Notes: generated by a model from the letters alone, not told the origin. Numbered from the stretch's first letter, positions 50,283 to 60,363 are shown. The stretch is DNA of 64,000 nt from an uncultured Sulfurovum sp. (GCA_902727935.1 CACVAX010000038.1:23393-87392); one strand, 5' to 3'. Translations and numbers: made by a program.

Positions 50283-51008
50283 TTATTCGTCATATTGCCA
50301 ACTCCAATCCCTCCAAGAACCAAAATCAGTCTCTTTTTCCAGTGTGTCATCTAGTCGGTCTAAAAAGTCATTACGCTCTATCAATGTTGCACCCCAAGTC
50401 ACTAGGTGAGGTGTCTCAACCTGACAATCGATAAAATCATAACTTTTTTTCACACAAATACCACTTAATGCACATAGAGAAATGCGTGAAGCATTTGACA
50501 TTAACGAAAACATTGATTCTCCAAAAAAACCTCTGCCTAAAGCAAGACCATAAAGACCACCAACCAGTTTACCCTCATAATAGGTTTCTACAGAGTGTGC
50601 AAAACCCCTATAATGTAATTCAATATACGCTGCTTTCATTTCATCACTTAACCACGTACCTTCTTGTCCTGCTCGTGGAACATTGGAACAATGGCTAATA
50701 ACTGCTTCAAAATTTTGGTCAAAGCGTACTTCAAAACCTTTATTACGCAAAACACGCCTAAATGATTTACTTATTTTAAACTTTTTAGGAAAAAGAACTA
50801 AACGAGGATTAGGAGACCACCATAAAAGAGGATCTTCTGGACTATACCAAGGGAAAATTCCCTCTTTATAAGCTTGTAAGATTCTATTAGGGTTTAAGTC
50901 CCCTCCAAAGGCAACCAAACCCTCTTCGGGTGCTTCCCTTGCTGAAGGAAAAACATGGACTTTATTTAACTTGGGAAGGTAGTATTCATCATCATATATT
51001 GAAGACAA
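50283..51008 (-). CDS. aat: Leucyl/phenylalanyl-tRNA-protein transferase
   Basis: This gene encodes 241 residues. Aat adds Leu or Phe to N-terminal Arg or Lys, creating type-2 N-degrons for ClpS-ClpAP. The Aat signature is visible: GLVAFGGDLNPNRILQAYKE, GIFPWYSPEDPLLWWSPNPR, FAHSVETYYEGKLVGGLYG, FFGESMFS and FIDCQVETPHLVTWGA. It overlaps the clpA end by 17 bases, so it is translated together with clpA and clpS. The three genes form a complete N-degron pathway. Confidence 0.96.
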   Translation of the reverse strand: MSSIYDDEYYLPKLNKVHVFPSAREAPEEGLVAFGGDLNPNRILQAYKEGIFPWYSPEDPLLWWSPNPRLVLFPKKFKISKSFRRVLRNKGFEVRFDQNFEAVISHCSNVPRAGQEGTWLSDEMKAAYIELHYRGFAHSVETYYEGKLVGGLYGLALGRGFFGESMFSLMSNASRISLCALSGICVKKSYDFIDCQVETPHLVTWGATLIERNDFLDRLDDTLEKETDFGSWRDWSWQYDE

Positions 51009-53193
51009 AGTCTAACTGCTCCTGCTTATACGTTACTTTGACCGTACCACCTTCTCTAAGTTCACCAAACAATATCTCATCTGTTAAAGCTTCTTTAATC
51101 TTTTGATCAATGACACGTGCAATTTCTCTAGCACCATAAACATCAGAGTAACCCTCTTTTGCAAGGTAGTTACGTGCTTTTTTACCCAATTTAATCTGAA
51201 TATTTTTAGCTTCCATTTGTTTGTTTAGTTTAACAATCTCACGATCAACAATCAACTCAATATCTTCTATTGACAAATGCTTAAAGGTTAATACGCCACT
51301 TAAACGGTTTCTAAACTCTGGAGAGAAGAAATCATTTAAGGCATTATCTGTCTTCTTAGAGTCATCTTTGTTGAAGCCCATAACATTGGCTTCTTTTGTT
51401 CCAAGATTTGAAGTCATAATCAGCACAACATTTTTAAAATCACTTAGCATTCCATTGTTGTCTGTTAATTTAGCCCCATCCATTACTTGAAGTAAAATAT
51501 TCATAATATCTGGATGTGCTTTTTCAACCTCATCAAGCAGTAAAACCATATGTGGATTCTTTTTAACCATTTCAGTAAGTAATCCACCTTGTTCATAACC
51601 AACATAACCTGGAGGGGCACCAATAAGACGTGAAAGTGCATGTTTTTCCATGTACTCACTCATATCAATACGCTCAAAGTGAATGTCCATACTTTCAGCC
51701 AACTCAGTACTTAGTGCTGTTTTACCGACCCCTGTAGGGCCTACAAATAAGAATGAACCTATTGGAGCATTCTCTTTATTGAGTCCTGCATAGGAACGTT
51801 TAATAGCTTGAACTACCGTATCAACAGCTTCATCTTGACCAATAATCTTGGACTTAATCTCATCTGACATATCTTTTAACTTCGAAACATCATCACTAGA
51901 GACTACTGTTGATGGAAGCTTTAACATACGTGCAACTGAAGTTTCAATATCTTCACGTGTTACATTGACATCTTTTTGGTCACGTAACATAAAGTGTGCA
52001 CCCACTTCATCAATAATATCCATTGCCTTATCTGGTAAGAATCTGTCATGTAAGTATTTAACACTTAACTCTACTGCTGCTTTCAATGATTCATCTGAAA
52101 AAGTAATTTGATGATAGGCTTCATACTTATCTTTTATACCTCTTAAAATAACCAATGTGTCTTCTGCTGAAGGTTCATCAATGTCTATTTTAGAAAAACG
52201 ACGTGAAAGTGCTTTGTCTTTGTCTAAATAGTTTCTATATTCAGCAAAAGTAGTTGCTCCAATACATTTTAATTCACCTCTTGCTAATGCAGGTTTTAAT
52301 AAGTTGGCAGCATCCATACTACCTCCAGAAGTTGCACCAGCACCTACTAAAGTATGAATTTCATCAATAAAGATTATTGATTTTTTAACCGTTTGAATTT
52401 CAGTTAAAATACCTTTTAAACGTTTTTCAAAATCACCTCTATATTTTGTTCCAGAAATCATTGCCCCTAAATCTAAAGCAAAGATCGAAGAGTTCTTAAG
52501 CACATCTGGTACTTTGTCTTCTGCAATCAAAAGTGCTAAACCTTCAGCAATGGCTGTTTTACCAACACCTGGTTCACCAACTAACAGTGGGTTATTCTTT
52601 TTACGACGACACAGTGTTTGCATTACTCTGTCAATCTCTTGTGCACGTCCTATAATTGGATCAATCTTACCAGACTTTGCTACAGCTACTAACTCTGTTG
52701 TGTACGCTTTAAGGTTTGGAAGTGATTCATCTTCCTCATCAGTATCTGCCTCATCAGCTGTAGATGAATGTGAAATAACTTCTAAAATATCCAAACGGTT
52801 CACACCTTCATGTATTAAAACCGTATAAGCATAAGACTCTTCTTGGGTAAAAATAGACGCTAATAAATCACCTATTTGTGCTTCTGCTTTACCTGATGCA
52901 TTAATATGTGAAACCATGTCGTTCATAACGTTAGAAAGGGTCACTGTTTCATAGGGATTATGGTCTTTTCCATCTTCTAAAGTTTCCATAACTGGATTAC
53001 TTGTTTCTACATATTCCAATATAAGTTCTTTCATTTCATCAACATCTCCACCAGCTGACTTTAAAATTTCTGAACCTGTATTACTTTTTAAAATCGTTAA
53101 AAAGATATGTTCTAAAGTTAAGTACTCATGCTTATTTGCTTTTGCATACTGCACAGAGTCCCTAAAAATATTGTTTAATTCTATACTTATCAT
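50992..53193 (-). CDS. clpA: ATP-dependent Clp protease ATP-binding subunit ClpA
   Basis: This gene encodes 733 residues with AAGGAGACAAA before the ATG. ClpA unfolds substrates for ClpP. The N-domain covers 1-145 (EYLTLEHIFLTIL). AAA1 holds LLVGEPGVGKTAIAEGLALL and a Walker B IIFIDEIHTLVGAG. AAA2 holds FLFVGPTGVGKTALSTELAE and LLLDEVEKAHPDI. The ClpB-type middle coiled-coil is absent, which marks it as ClpA rather than ClpB or ClpC. It is flanked by clpS upstream (28 bp) and aat downstream (overlap). Confidence 0.96.
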   Translation of the reverse strand: MISIELNNIFRDSVQYAKANKHEYLTLEHIFLTILKSNTGSEILKSAGGDVDEMKELILEYVETSNPVMETLEDGKDHNPYETVTLSNVMNDMVSHINASGKAEAQIGDLLASIFTQEESYAYTVLIHEGVNRLDILEVISHSSTADEADTDEEDESLPNLKAYTTELVAVAKSGKIDPIIGRAQEIDRVMQTLCRRKKNNPLLVGEPGVGKTAIAEGLALLIAEDKVPDVLKNSSIFALDLGAMISGTKYRGDFEKRLKGILTEIQTVKKSIIFIDEIHTLVGAGATSGGSMDAANLLKPALARGELKCIGATTFAEYRNYLDKDKALSRRFSKIDIDEPSAEDTLVILRGIKDKYEAYHQITFSDESLKAAVELSVKYLHDRFLPDKAMDIIDEVGAHFMLRDQKDVNVTREDIETSVARMLKLPSTVVSSDDVSKLKDMSDEIKSKIIGQDEAVDTVVQAIKRSYAGLNKENAPIGSFLFVGPTGVGKTALSTELAESMDIHFERIDMSEYMEKHALSRLIGAPPGYVGYEQGGLLTEMVKKNPHMVLLLDEVEKAHPDIMNILLQVMDGAKLTDNNGMLSDFKNVVLIMTSNLGTKEANVMGFNKDDSKKTDNALNDFFSPEFRNRLSGVLTFKHLSIEDIELIVDREIVKLNKQMEAKNIQIKLGKKARNYLAKEGYSDVYGAREIARVIDQKIKEALTDEILFGELREGGTVKVTYKQEQLDFVFNI

Positions 53194-53221
53194 TTTGTCT
53201 CCTTCAAAAATGTTTTTATAA

Positions 53222-53518
53222 CTATACTTCTTCCATCGTTGCTAAAAGTGGAAATCCATTACTTTTAGCCAATGTTTTAACTTGATGTACTTTTGTTTCA
53301 GCTATTTGATAGGTAAAAATACCACAGACACCTTTTCCTGCTTCATGAATCTCTAGCATAATTTGCTCTGAATCATGTAAGCTTTTATGAAATACATGCA
53401 TTAAGACTTCTACCACAAATTCCATACTTGTATAGTCATCATTGTGTAATAGCACTTTATATTTCGTAGGTTCACCCAACGCTAACTTAGTTTCCAGTTC
53501 TTCTTGTATATTTGGCAA
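53222..53518 (-). CDS. clpS: Clp adaptor ClpS
   Basis: This gene encodes 98 residues with a TTG start behind AGGAAAGA. ClpS recognises N-degron residues and delivers them to ClpA. YKVLLHNDDYTSMEFVVEVL is the ClpS hallmark, followed by VFHKSLHDSEQIMLEIHEAG and CGIFTYQIAETKV, including the hydrophobic pocket residues. It is the first gene of the clpS-clpA-aat-tal unit and is divergent from bioD across 79 bp. Confidence 0.95.
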   Translation of the reverse strand: MPNIQEELETKLALGEPTKYKVLLHNDDYTSMEFVVEVLMHVFHKSLHDSEQIMLEIHEAGKGVCGIFTYQIAETKVHQVKTLAKSNGFPLLATMEEV

Positions 53519-53597
53519 GATCTTTCCTCTTCAGTTGTTACTTAATTAGTATAGCAGTATTATGTTAGAATTCCCATATTTTTTTTGGAGTTTAACC

Positions 53598-54242
53598 ATG
53601 AATCCACTTTTTGTTACAGCTACTAATACCAATGTCGGTAAAACTTATACAACGCTAAAACTTATAGAAAGCTTTTCCAAAGAAGGTATTTCTGTTGGCG
53701 TATGCAAACCTATTGAAACAGGAGTCATAACAGAACCTTTAGATGCAAAAGCCCTGCTAGATACTGTAAAACAATATAATTCAGCGTTTCAAGACCTCAC
53801 TCCAAGAGACATTACAGCCTATACTTTTAAACTTCCTGCAGCTCCTTTTTGTGCTGATAAAACACAAATAATTCGTATAGAAAAAATTAAAACTAAAATT
53901 TTAGAACTTCAAAAACTTTGTGATTTACTCATTATAGAAGGAGCTGGTGGTCTAATGGTACCTATCACAAAGGAGTATAGAATGATTGATTTAGCAAAAG
54001 ATTTAAACCTCAAAACCCTTTTGGTTACGCCTTCTAAATTAGGCTGTATTAATGATACTTTACTTAGTATGGAGGCACTCAAAAAATATGATATCCCTTT
54101 TGACTGGTGTGTGAATCTTTTTGAAGATAAACATGAATTTAATGAGGTAACCAAACCTTACTATGATGCAGTATTTACCCACTGGTGGTGTTTAGATAAA
54201 GGCATAAAAAGCTTTACCTTAAAAACTATAGAGGAGAGTTAA
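53598..54242 (+). CDS. bioD: Dethiobiotin synthetase
   Basis: This gene encodes 214 residues from the ATG at 53598, with TTGGAG ahead. It closes the ureido ring of dethiobiotin in biotin synthesis. The P-loop is TATNTNVGKTYTT near 6-18. KPIETGV binds the diaminopelargonate. LLIIEGAGGLMVPI is the BioD Switch II region. No other bio gene is adjacent. The convergent or flanking genes are unrelated. Confidence 0.92.
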   Translation: MNPLFVTATNTNVGKTYTTLKLIESFSKEGISVGVCKPIETGVITEPLDAKALLDTVKQYNSAFQDLTPRDITAYTFKLPAAPFCADKTQIIRIEKIKTKILELQKLCDLLIIEGAGGLMVPITKEYRMIDLAKDLNLKTLLVTPSKLGCINDTLLSMEALKKYDIPFDWCVNLFEDKHEFNEVTKPYYDAVFTHWWCLDKGIKSFTLKTIEES

Positions 54243-54356
54243 AGACTTCATAAGCGTTTATTGCTATAATTTTTTAATTAGAATTAGATATATAATCTAT
54301 GGTTATATACTTAGGTTATATATTTAAAAAAGTTATTATGAAGGAGTACCAATAAT

Positions 54357-54908
54357 ATGGCTGATGAAGCACAAACACGTTTATTAGAACTACAGATGGA
54401 AGATTTAAAAGCTACTTATGGCATCGCAAAAGATGCCCCTAAAAGTACCACTAACAACGACCGTAGTGAAAACAGTAGAAAAATTGCAGCACTTTATGAA
54501 GATGCTGCTGAATATGAAGAAGAGTTGGAAACTTTTGAGAAAGAGTTAGAGATTGTACAGAACAATGAAATTAAAGATATTGTTAATGCCTTAAAAGAAG
54601 TCTTTCCCAATTATGAAGGTGACTATTTAAAAGAGATAAAAGCTGTACTTGAAGCTTACTGGACACAGTTTGTAGAAGTTGATAAAACACACCCCAAAGA
54701 AGAATTAACCCATATTAAAGAACAGGAGTTTTCTCAATATAGTGATGAACTAAGTGCTAAAGTTAAAAGTGCTTTAATCAAAAGATGGGAAATGTTAGTA
54801 AGCATAAAAAAAGAACATGTTGCAGAAGAACGAGCAGAAATGAAACTTCGAGGAATGAAGCCAGACCACATTAGAAAAGTTTATAGAAAATATCATGGCT
54901 TAGAATAA
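54357..54908 (+). CDS. Conserved coiled-coil protein, function unknown
   Basis: This gene encodes 183 residues with AAGGAG 7 bases ahead. It is cytoplasmic, highly charged and helical. Residues 40-75 are an acidic coiled coil (AALYEDAAEYEEELETFEKE), and the C-terminal third is basic-acidic helical (RWEMLVSIKKEHVAEERAEM). No Cys and no known motif are visible. Upstream, GGTTATATA is repeated at 54301 and 54314 in AT-rich DNA, possibly part of its promoter. A hairpin follows. No family is recognised. Confidence 0.7.
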   Translation: MADEAQTRLLELQMEDLKATYGIAKDAPKSTTNNDRSENSRKIAALYEDAAEYEEELETFEKELEIVQNNEIKDIVNALKEVFPNYEGDYLKEIKAVLEAYWTQFVEVDKTHPKEELTHIKEQEFSQYSDELSAKVKSALIKRWEMLVSIKKEHVAEERAEMKLRGMKPDHIRKVYRKYHGLE

Positions 54909-54913
54909 ACACC

Positions 54914-54937
54914 AAGTTAGGTTTGAAACCCTAGCTT
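54914..54937 (+). terminator. Hairpin terminator
   Basis: AAGTTAGG (54914-54921) pairs with CCTAGCTT (54930-54937) with one G-U pair, followed by ATTTTAAATT, just after the coiled-coil gene. Confidence 0.6.
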
Positions 54938-54981
54938 ATTTTAAATTAACTTTTTTACACATCATCTAAACATAATAGCAC

Positions 54982-54987
54982 TATAAT
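54982..54987 (+). promoter_or_regulatory. Candidate -10 (TATAAT) of the two-component operon
   Basis: TATAAT lies 21 bases before the ATG at 55009, with GGAG between. Confidence 0.5.
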
Positions 54988-55008
54988 CAACTCTACGGAG
55001 AACATAAG

Positions 55009-55668
55009 ATGAAAATATTATTATTAGAAGATGACCCCCTACTCTCAAAAATACTCACAAAACATCTTTCATTGACTTATGAGGTAACACCTGTTTATGA
55101 TGGTCATACAGCCTTAGAAAAAGTAGAAAATGAAAAGTTTAACTTGCTTATTTTAGACTCCAATGTGCCAGGTCTTACAGGTCTTGACCTAATTAAAGAG
55201 TTACGTTCTTATAATGATACCACGCCGATTATAATGATAACAGCCTATCAAGATACGCTACACCTCAAAAAAGCTTTTACCCATGGCTGTAATGACTACA
55301 TAAAAAAACCCTTTGAACTTGATGAACTTGACATGCGTATCGACAATATTACCCGTACCTTTAACATCGAACAAAACCAACTGATAGATGTAGGAAACGA
55401 AATTTTATTTGATGCTTTAAATAACCAAGTCATTAGTAAAGAAGAAAAAACATTTTCTCTTGCTAAAAAAGAGTCTGAACTTTTAAACTACTTGGCAACC
55501 AACCGAAGCAGAACAATCTCCAAGGAAGAACTAACACAAAACTTATGGACGTATGAAACCATGCCAAGTGATGCAACACTACGCGTTTACATTAGAAACT
55601 TAAGAGCTTTAATTGGTAAAGATAGCATTGAAACCATTCGTGGAATGGGGTACCGTCTTGTATCATGA
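55009..55668 (+). CDS. OmpR-family response regulator
   Basis: This gene encodes 219 residues. The receiver has the acidic pair ILLLEDDPLL, phosphoacceptor Asp51 in LILDSNVPGLTG, Thr in MITAYQ and Lys in IKKPFELDEL. The winged-helix domain begins near 135 (FSLAKKESELLNYLATNRSR ... VYIRNLRALIG ... GMGYRLVS). It is complete and canonical, unlike the regulator at 2001. The histidine kinase gene overlaps its end by 8 bases, so they form a cognate pair. The signal is unknown. Confidence 0.93.
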   Translation: MKILLLEDDPLLSKILTKHLSLTYEVTPVYDGHTALEKVENEKFNLLILDSNVPGLTGLDLIKELRSYNDTTPIIMITAYQDTLHLKKAFTHGCNDYIKKPFELDELDMRIDNITRTFNIEQNQLIDVGNEILFDALNNQVISKEEKTFSLAKKESELLNYLATNRSRTISKEELTQNLWTYETMPSDATLRVYIRNLRALIGKDSIETIRGMGYRLVS

Positions 55669-56797
55669 TGAACGTCGAGGACTGATTAGCTTTTTATTAA
55701 TTTATGTCTCATCTTCCCTTCTAATGCTTGGAAGCATCGGATATTTTTATTATCATGAACGTCTCTTATCCATAGATAGAATATGTGGTGTTAGTATGCA
55801 AAATATTGCCATGCATGTGGAAACCACAATTCGTAATAAAAATGATACTTCTAAATTTTTTGATCACGATAGAGTCATGAAAGTTGCCTTCTATACCAAA
55901 GACAAAAAAGTTATCAAATCTAAACTCAGTACCCAGGAAATTAATTTTGAAGATATTAATCATAGAGGGAGGGAATCGGCTTTTTACATCAAGAAGCTAG
56001 AACACCCTATTAATAACATTCACTACATTGTTATTGAAGATTCAAAGCTTACCACAACCATGCATGAACTCAAGAAATTTATTTGGTTTAGTCTTTTTCT
56101 AGCCAGTATCTTTATTGCTTTTATAGGATATTTTTTGAGTCGTTTACTGCTTAATCCTGTCAAAGAAAACTTTGCCATGTTAAGCCGTTTTATGAAAGAT
56201 TCAGCCCATGAGCTAAATACTCCAGTAACAGCCTTGATGATGTCTGCAAACTACCTTAAAAAAAAGTATGACAAAGAGATGGTAGAACATATGTTAATGT
56301 CATCAAAAATGATTTCAGAAACCTATAACTCCATTGCCTATTTGGCTTTTCATGACTTAGACATAGAAATTAAAGAAGAGTTTGATTTAGCTGAACATAT
56401 CCATGCTTCCATAAAATATTTTCAAGAAATTGCAGCCAGTAAAAATATTAATATTAATACCGAACTTAACACTTTAATAATTAATATGGATAAAAATAGT
56501 ATGCGAAAACTTATCAATAATCTCATCTCCAATGCCATTAAATACTCTTATAAGAACAAAAGCATCGATATTTCACTACAAGATAATATTTTAAAAATCA
56601 AAGACCAAGGATTAGGGATAGACAAAGAAAATCAAAAAAAAATTTTTAAACGTTATAAGCGTGTCAATACAAAAGGTTCTGGTGGTTTTGGTATAGGATT
56701 AGACATTGTGATGGGAATTTGTAGGAGTAATAACATTGAAATTTCACTGGAATCAGAGATTAAAAAAGGGAGTACTTTTACACTTGTATTCCCTTAA
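55661..56797 (+). CDS. Sensor histidine kinase, partner of preceding regulator
   Basis: This gene encodes 378 residues if the TTG at 55661 is the start, which has GGGG about 8 bases ahead. Earlier TTG or GTG codons are possible. There is a membrane helix near 8-28, a periplasmic sensor of about 100 residues with a cysteine (DRICGVS), and a second helix near 143-163. The H box is MKDSAHELNTPVTALM. The ATPase domain has NLISNAIKYSY, LGIDKENQ and GGFGIGLDIV. It resembles the short kinases of Campylobacterota. It overlaps the regulator gene and is followed by a shared terminator with infA. Confidence 0.88.
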   Translation, partial: YHDERRGLISFLLIYVSSSLLMLGSIGYFYYHERLLSIDRICGVSMQNIAMHVETTIRNKNDTSKFFDHDRVMKVAFYTKDKKVIKSKLSTQEINFEDINHRGRESAFYIKKLEHPINNIHYIVIEDSKLTTTMHELKKFIWFSLFLASIFIAFIGYFLSRLLLNPVKENFAMLSRFMKDSAHELNTPVTALMMSANYLKKKYDKEMVEHMLMSSKMISETYNSIAYLAFHDLDIEIKEEFDLAEHIHASIKYFQEIAASKNININTELNTLIINMDKNSMRKLINNLISNAIKYSYKNKSIDISLQDNILKIKDQGLGIDKENQKKIFKRYKRVNTKGSGGFGIGLDIVMGICRSNNIEISLESEIKKGSTFTLVFP

Positions 56798-56798
56798 A

Positions 56799-56816
56799 AC
56801 AAGGAAAGAACCTTGT
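56799..56816. terminator. Bidirectional terminator between kinase and infA
   Basis: ACAAGG (56799-56804) pairs with CCTTGT (56811-56816). On the minus strand it is followed by TTTT (end of the infA operon), on the plus strand by CAAAAAGTTTTT. Confidence 0.65.
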
Positions 56817-56841
56817 CAAAAAGTTTTTAGAAATAAAAAAC

Positions 56842-57060
56842 CTATTTATATCTAAAAGTAATACGACCTTTATCAAGGCTGTATGGGGTTAACTCAACTT
56901 TTACTTTGTCACCTGGTAAGATTTTAATGTAGTGCATTCTCATCTTTCCAGCAATGTGACATAAAATAATATGTCCATTATCAAGTTCAACTCTAAAAGT
57001 TGCGTTAGGTAAAGCTTCAACTACTTTACCATCAATTTCTATTACATCATCTTTAGCCAT
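56842..57060 (-). CDS. infA: Translation initiation factor IF-1
   Basis: This gene encodes 72 residues. It is an OB-fold protein that binds the 30S A site. [20 protein letters not shown] and [20 protein letters not shown] are the IF-1 signature. AAAGGAG precedes the ATG. It is the last gene of the ribosomal cluster here, 47 bp after map. rpmJ and rpsM, next in many bacteria, do not follow. Confidence 0.96.
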   Translation of the reverse strand: MAKDDVIEIDGKVVEALPNATFRVELDNGHIILCHIAGKMRMHYIKILPGDKVKVELTPYSLDKGRITFRYK

Positions 57061-57107
57061 TAATTCTCCTTTGAATTGGTACTGTTATTCTTATACTTTG
57101 ATATTGT

Positions 57108-57881
57108 TTATAAATTGTGGGTTGGATTTGCATCTGTTAAAATAACAGCTTTTCCATCTACAATTGCTACGGTATGTTCATAATGAGAGGTACGCAGTCC
57201 ATCATGACTCACCACCGACCATTTATCTTCTAAAATTTTAGGCTCATCGGATTGCTGACAAACCATCGGTTCTAAACAGAAGACCATACCATTTTTAATT
57301 TTTGGACCCTGTTTAGGATTACCATCAACATAATTAGGGATATTTGGTTCTTCATGAGGTTTTTTGCCAATTCCATGACCACAAAAATCTCGTAAAGGTA
57401 CATAGCCTCGTGCCAAAATAAACTTTTCTAAAGTATCTGATAGCTCTTTAAATCTCATACCCACATGAATATTTTCTATTGCATGGTATAAAGAATCTTT
57501 AGCACAAGCTATAAGCTCTTCATCTTCTTTAGAAATTTTACCTATTGGCATGGTAATCGCTGCATCACCAAAATAACCATCTATTTTTGTTCCTAAGTCC
57601 AATCCAAGTATATCACCCTCTTTAATCTTTTGATCAGTAGGTGTTCCATGTATACATACTTCATTAAGAGAAGTACAAACAGAACCTGTAAAACCATAGA
57701 GACCTTTAAATGAGGGTTCAGCCCCATGCTCTCGAATAAAAGCTTCACCCATAGCATCAATCTCTTTAAGCGTCATTCCAACAGTAACATTTTCTCGGAG
57801 GTATTTAAGTGTTTTACCAACGATTGACCCAGCTAATGCTAGCTTGGTCAATTCGTCAGGTTTACGAAGTGCAATTGCCAT
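57108..57881 (-). CDS. map: Methionine aminopeptidase, type I
   Basis: This gene encodes 257 residues. It removes the initiator Met. The metal ligands are in GLDLGTKIDGYFGDAA (Asp, Asp), FCGHGIG (His), FCLEPMV (Glu) and HYEHTVAI region (Glu). The type I length lacks the insert of type II. Its ATG overlaps the secY stop by one base, the common secY-map coupling. Confidence 0.95.
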   Translation of the reverse strand: MAIALRKPDELTKLALAGSIVGKTLKYLRENVTVGMTLKEIDAMGEAFIREHGAEPSFKGLYGFTGSVCTSLNEVCIHGTPTDQKIKEGDILGLDLGTKIDGYFGDAAITMPIGKISKEDEELIACAKDSLYHAIENIHVGMRFKELSDTLEKFILARGYVPLRDFCGHGIGKKPHEEPNIPNYVDGNPKQGPKIKNGMVFCLEPMVCQQSDEPKILEDKWSVVSHDGLRTSHYEHTVAIVDGKAVILTDANPTHNL

Positions 57882-59122
57882 TATAGACCTACTGATCCTA
57901 ATGTTTCGTATTTATTCATATAAATTTGTGCTTCAATCTTTCTCATTGTATCAAGGGCAACTTGAACAATAATAAGTACAGCAACCCCACCAAAATAGAA
58001 GGCTGCACCAATTGAGTTAATTAGTATAAATGGTAACGTTGAAATCAGTGCCAAATAAAATGCCCCTGAACCTGTTAATCTACTTGCCACTTCATTAATG
58101 AATTCTTTAGTGTGTTCACCAGGACGCACACCAGGAATAAATCCACCTTGACGTTTTAAGTTATCAGCAATGTCTTTTGCATTAAAGACAATTGAAGCAT
58201 AAAAATAAGCAAAGAACACAACCAGTATAAATGTTGCAGCATTAAACGCCATACCCCCTGGGGCTAAAGCATCAGCAACCATTTTGGCATATTCATTATC
58301 TGAACTTCCTAACATCGTCAGAGGGAACATTAAAACAGCTGAAGCAAAAATTGGAGGAATAACCCCTGCAAGGTTTACTTTAATTGGAATATAGTTCATT
58401 ACTCTTTTGTCTTGATTTTGCATAATTGTTTTTCTTGAGTAAGAAATAGGAATTCTACGCTCACCAAGCTCAATATAGATAATAACAAAAATTGTTAAGA
58501 AAATAATTACTACCATCGCCAATACAGCTAAGAATGATAATGCTCCTGTATTTACTGAAGTCATTGTGTTCGAAATAGCCGAAGGAATTCCTGAAACAAT
58601 ACCAGCAAAAATAATGAGTGAAATACCATTACCAATACCAGACTGTGTAATACGTTCACCAATCCACATTAATAACATCGTACCAGTTAACATAGAAACA
58701 ACAGTAATAATGGTAAAAGTCATTGGATCAATAAGTACAGCACCATTCATATTTTGAAGTCCCACAGAGACACCAAAGGCTTGAACAACAGTAATTACAA
58801 TGGTTGCATAACGAATGATTTGCATGTATTTTTGCATTCCATCACGCTCTTTTTTCATTTGACCAATTGCAGGAAAAGTAGCAGCCATAAGTTCCATTAC
58901 AATCGACGCTGTAATGTAGGGCATAATTCCAAGTGAAATAATTGAGAAACGCTCAATCGCACCACCAGAGAACATGTTAACCATGTCCCCCACACCCTGA
59001 CCATTAAAAAATGAGGCAATAACGGTAGTATCAACACCTGGAACTGGTACGTATGCTAAAACTCTGTAGGCAAATAGAAATCCAAAAGTAATCAGTATTT
59101 TCTGAGTTAAAGCATTACTCAT
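57881..59122 (-). CDS. secY: Protein translocase channel SecY
   Basis: This gene encodes 413 residues. Ten membrane helices are visible, beginning KILITFGFLFAYRVLAYVPV. Other marks are the plug region near FNGQGVGDMVNMFSGG, GIMPYITASIVMEL, GNGISLIIFAGI and the cytosolic loop FIPGVRPGEHTKEFI. It is the Sec channel core and works with the SecD, SecF and YajC encoded at 13.6-16.5 kb. It lies 2 bp after rplO and is coupled to map. Confidence 0.97.
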   Translation of the reverse strand: MSNALTQKILITFGFLFAYRVLAYVPVPGVDTTVIASFFNGQGVGDMVNMFSGGAIERFSIISLGIMPYITASIVMELMAATFPAIGQMKKERDGMQKYMQIIRYATIVITVVQAFGVSVGLQNMNGAVLIDPMTFTIITVVSMLTGTMLLMWIGERITQSGIGNGISLIIFAGIVSGIPSAISNTMTSVNTGALSFLAVLAMVVIIFLTIFVIIYIELGERRIPISYSRKTIMQNQDKRVMNYIPIKVNLAGVIPPIFASAVLMFPLTMLGSSDNEYAKMVADALAPGGMAFNAATFILVVFFAYFYASIVFNAKDIADNLKRQGGFIPGVRPGEHTKEFINEVASRLTGSGAFYLALISTLPFILINSIGAAFYFGGVAVLIIVQVALDTMRKIEAQIYMNKYETLGSVGL

Positions 59123-59124
59123 GG

Positions 59125-59523
59125 CTAGTTACCACTCGTTGTAACAGCTTCATCTTTGATTTTAGCTGCTAAATCTTTAGCACCTGCACCAATAAGCTTT
59201 ACTTTTGTTACCGTTTTTTGAAGTTTATATACAGACGCTATTGTCTCCATAGTAATTTCAGAAAGTTCTGCAACTGCTTTGTTTTTATCAACATTAATTG
59301 AATGAGGTTTAACTACTCTAGAAGTAAAACCAATTTTTGGTAATCTTCTGTAAAGTGGCATTTGTCCACCTTCAAAACCTCTTTTAGCTGAATAACCAGT
59401 TCTTGACTTCTGACCTTTGTTACCACGTCCTGAAGTTTTACCTGTTCCTGAACCTGCACCACGACCTACACGTTTTCTATTACGTGTAGAACCTGCTGCT
59501 GGTTGTAAATTATGTAATGCCAT
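59125..59523 (-). CDS. rplO: 50S ribosomal protein L15
   Basis: This gene encodes 132 residues. [20 protein letters not shown] and [20 protein letters not shown], then [15 protein letters not shown], are L15 hallmarks. It directly follows rpsE (10 bp). The rpmD (L30) gene that stands here in many bacteria is absent. Confidence 0.97.
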   Translation of the reverse strand: MALHNLQPAAGSTRNRKRVGRGAGSGTGKTSGRGNKGQKSRTGYSAKRGFEGGQMPLYRRLPKIGFTSRVVKPHSINVDKNKAVAELSEITMETIASVYKLQKTVTKVKLIGAGAKDLAAKIKDEAVTTSGN

Positions 59524-59533
59524 ATCTACTTCC

Positions 59534-59983
59534 TTATTTCTTAACTTTTACAAGAGCATCAATTGTTGCTCTTACTAGGTTGTTAGGATTGTTAGAACCT
59601 AAAGACTTTGCAATAACATCTTGAATCCCTGCAAGTTCAAGTACTGGTCTCATCGCACCACCGGCGATTGTTCCTGTACCTTCAGATGCTGGTCTTAAGA
59701 TAATACGGCTTGCACCAGTTTTTTGTTGAACATCATGAGCAATAGTTGACCCCTTAACATTAACATGTACTAGAGATTTGAAAGCGTCATCAACTGCTTT
59801 TTTAATCGCATCTGGAACTTCTTTCGCTTTACCTGTACCATAACCAATTGTACCATTTTTGTCACCAATAACCACAAGTGCAGTAAATCTAAAACGTCTA
59901 CCACCCTTTACAACTTTAGTAACACGACCAATGTTTACGATTTTCTCTTCAAATTTTTCTCTATCGATATTTTCTGCTAACAT
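59534..59983 (-). CDS. rpsE: 30S ribosomal protein S5
   Basis: This gene encodes 149 residues, with AAGGAGAAG before the ATG. The blocks [40 protein letters not shown] and [18 protein letters not shown] are typical S5 (decoding fidelity, double-stranded RNA-binding fold). Confidence 0.97.
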   Translation of the reverse strand: MLAENIDREKFEEKIVNIGRVTKVVKGGRRFRFTALVVIGDKNGTIGYGTGKAKEVPDAIKKAVDDAFKSLVHVNVKGSTIAHDVQQKTGASRIILRPASEGTGTIAGGAMRPVLELAGIQDVIAKSLGSNNPNNLVRATIDALVKVKK

Positions 59984-59994
59984 TCATCTTCTCC

Positions 59995-60351
59995 TTAAAA
60001 CTTAATTCCAGCTTCTCTAAGAGCGTCTGCAAATGCTGCAACAACACCATGATAGAGATAACCGTTTCTATCGAAAACAATATTTTCAATATTTTTAGCT
60101 TTAAGAGCATCTGCCATTGCAGCAGCCACTTTTTTAGCATCTTCTTGATTTGCTTTTAAACCCATCTTCTTACCATCAGCAGAAGCAAGTGTTACCCCAG
60201 CAACATCATCAATCGCTTGAGCATAAAAGTGTTTGTTTGATTTAAAAACAGATACTCTTGGAAGTGCTTCTGAACCAGAAATTTTTCCTCTTACTCTTCT
60301 TTTACGTTGAATTCTAAGTTTGTTTTTTCTTTTTTGAATACTTTTTAACAT
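59995..60351 (-). CDS. rplR: 50S ribosomal protein L18
   Basis: This gene encodes 118 residues. Basic N-terminus, then [20 protein letters not shown] and [20 protein letters not shown], which identify L18, the 5S rRNA-binding protein. It is 12 bp after rplF. Confidence 0.97.
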   Translation of the reverse strand: MLKSIQKRKNKLRIQRKRRVRGKISGSEALPRVSVFKSNKHFYAQAIDDVAGVTLASADGKKMGLKANQEDAKKVAAAMADALKAKNIENIVFDRNGYLYHGVVAAFADALREAGIKF

Positions 60352-60363
60352 CTTATGCTCCTA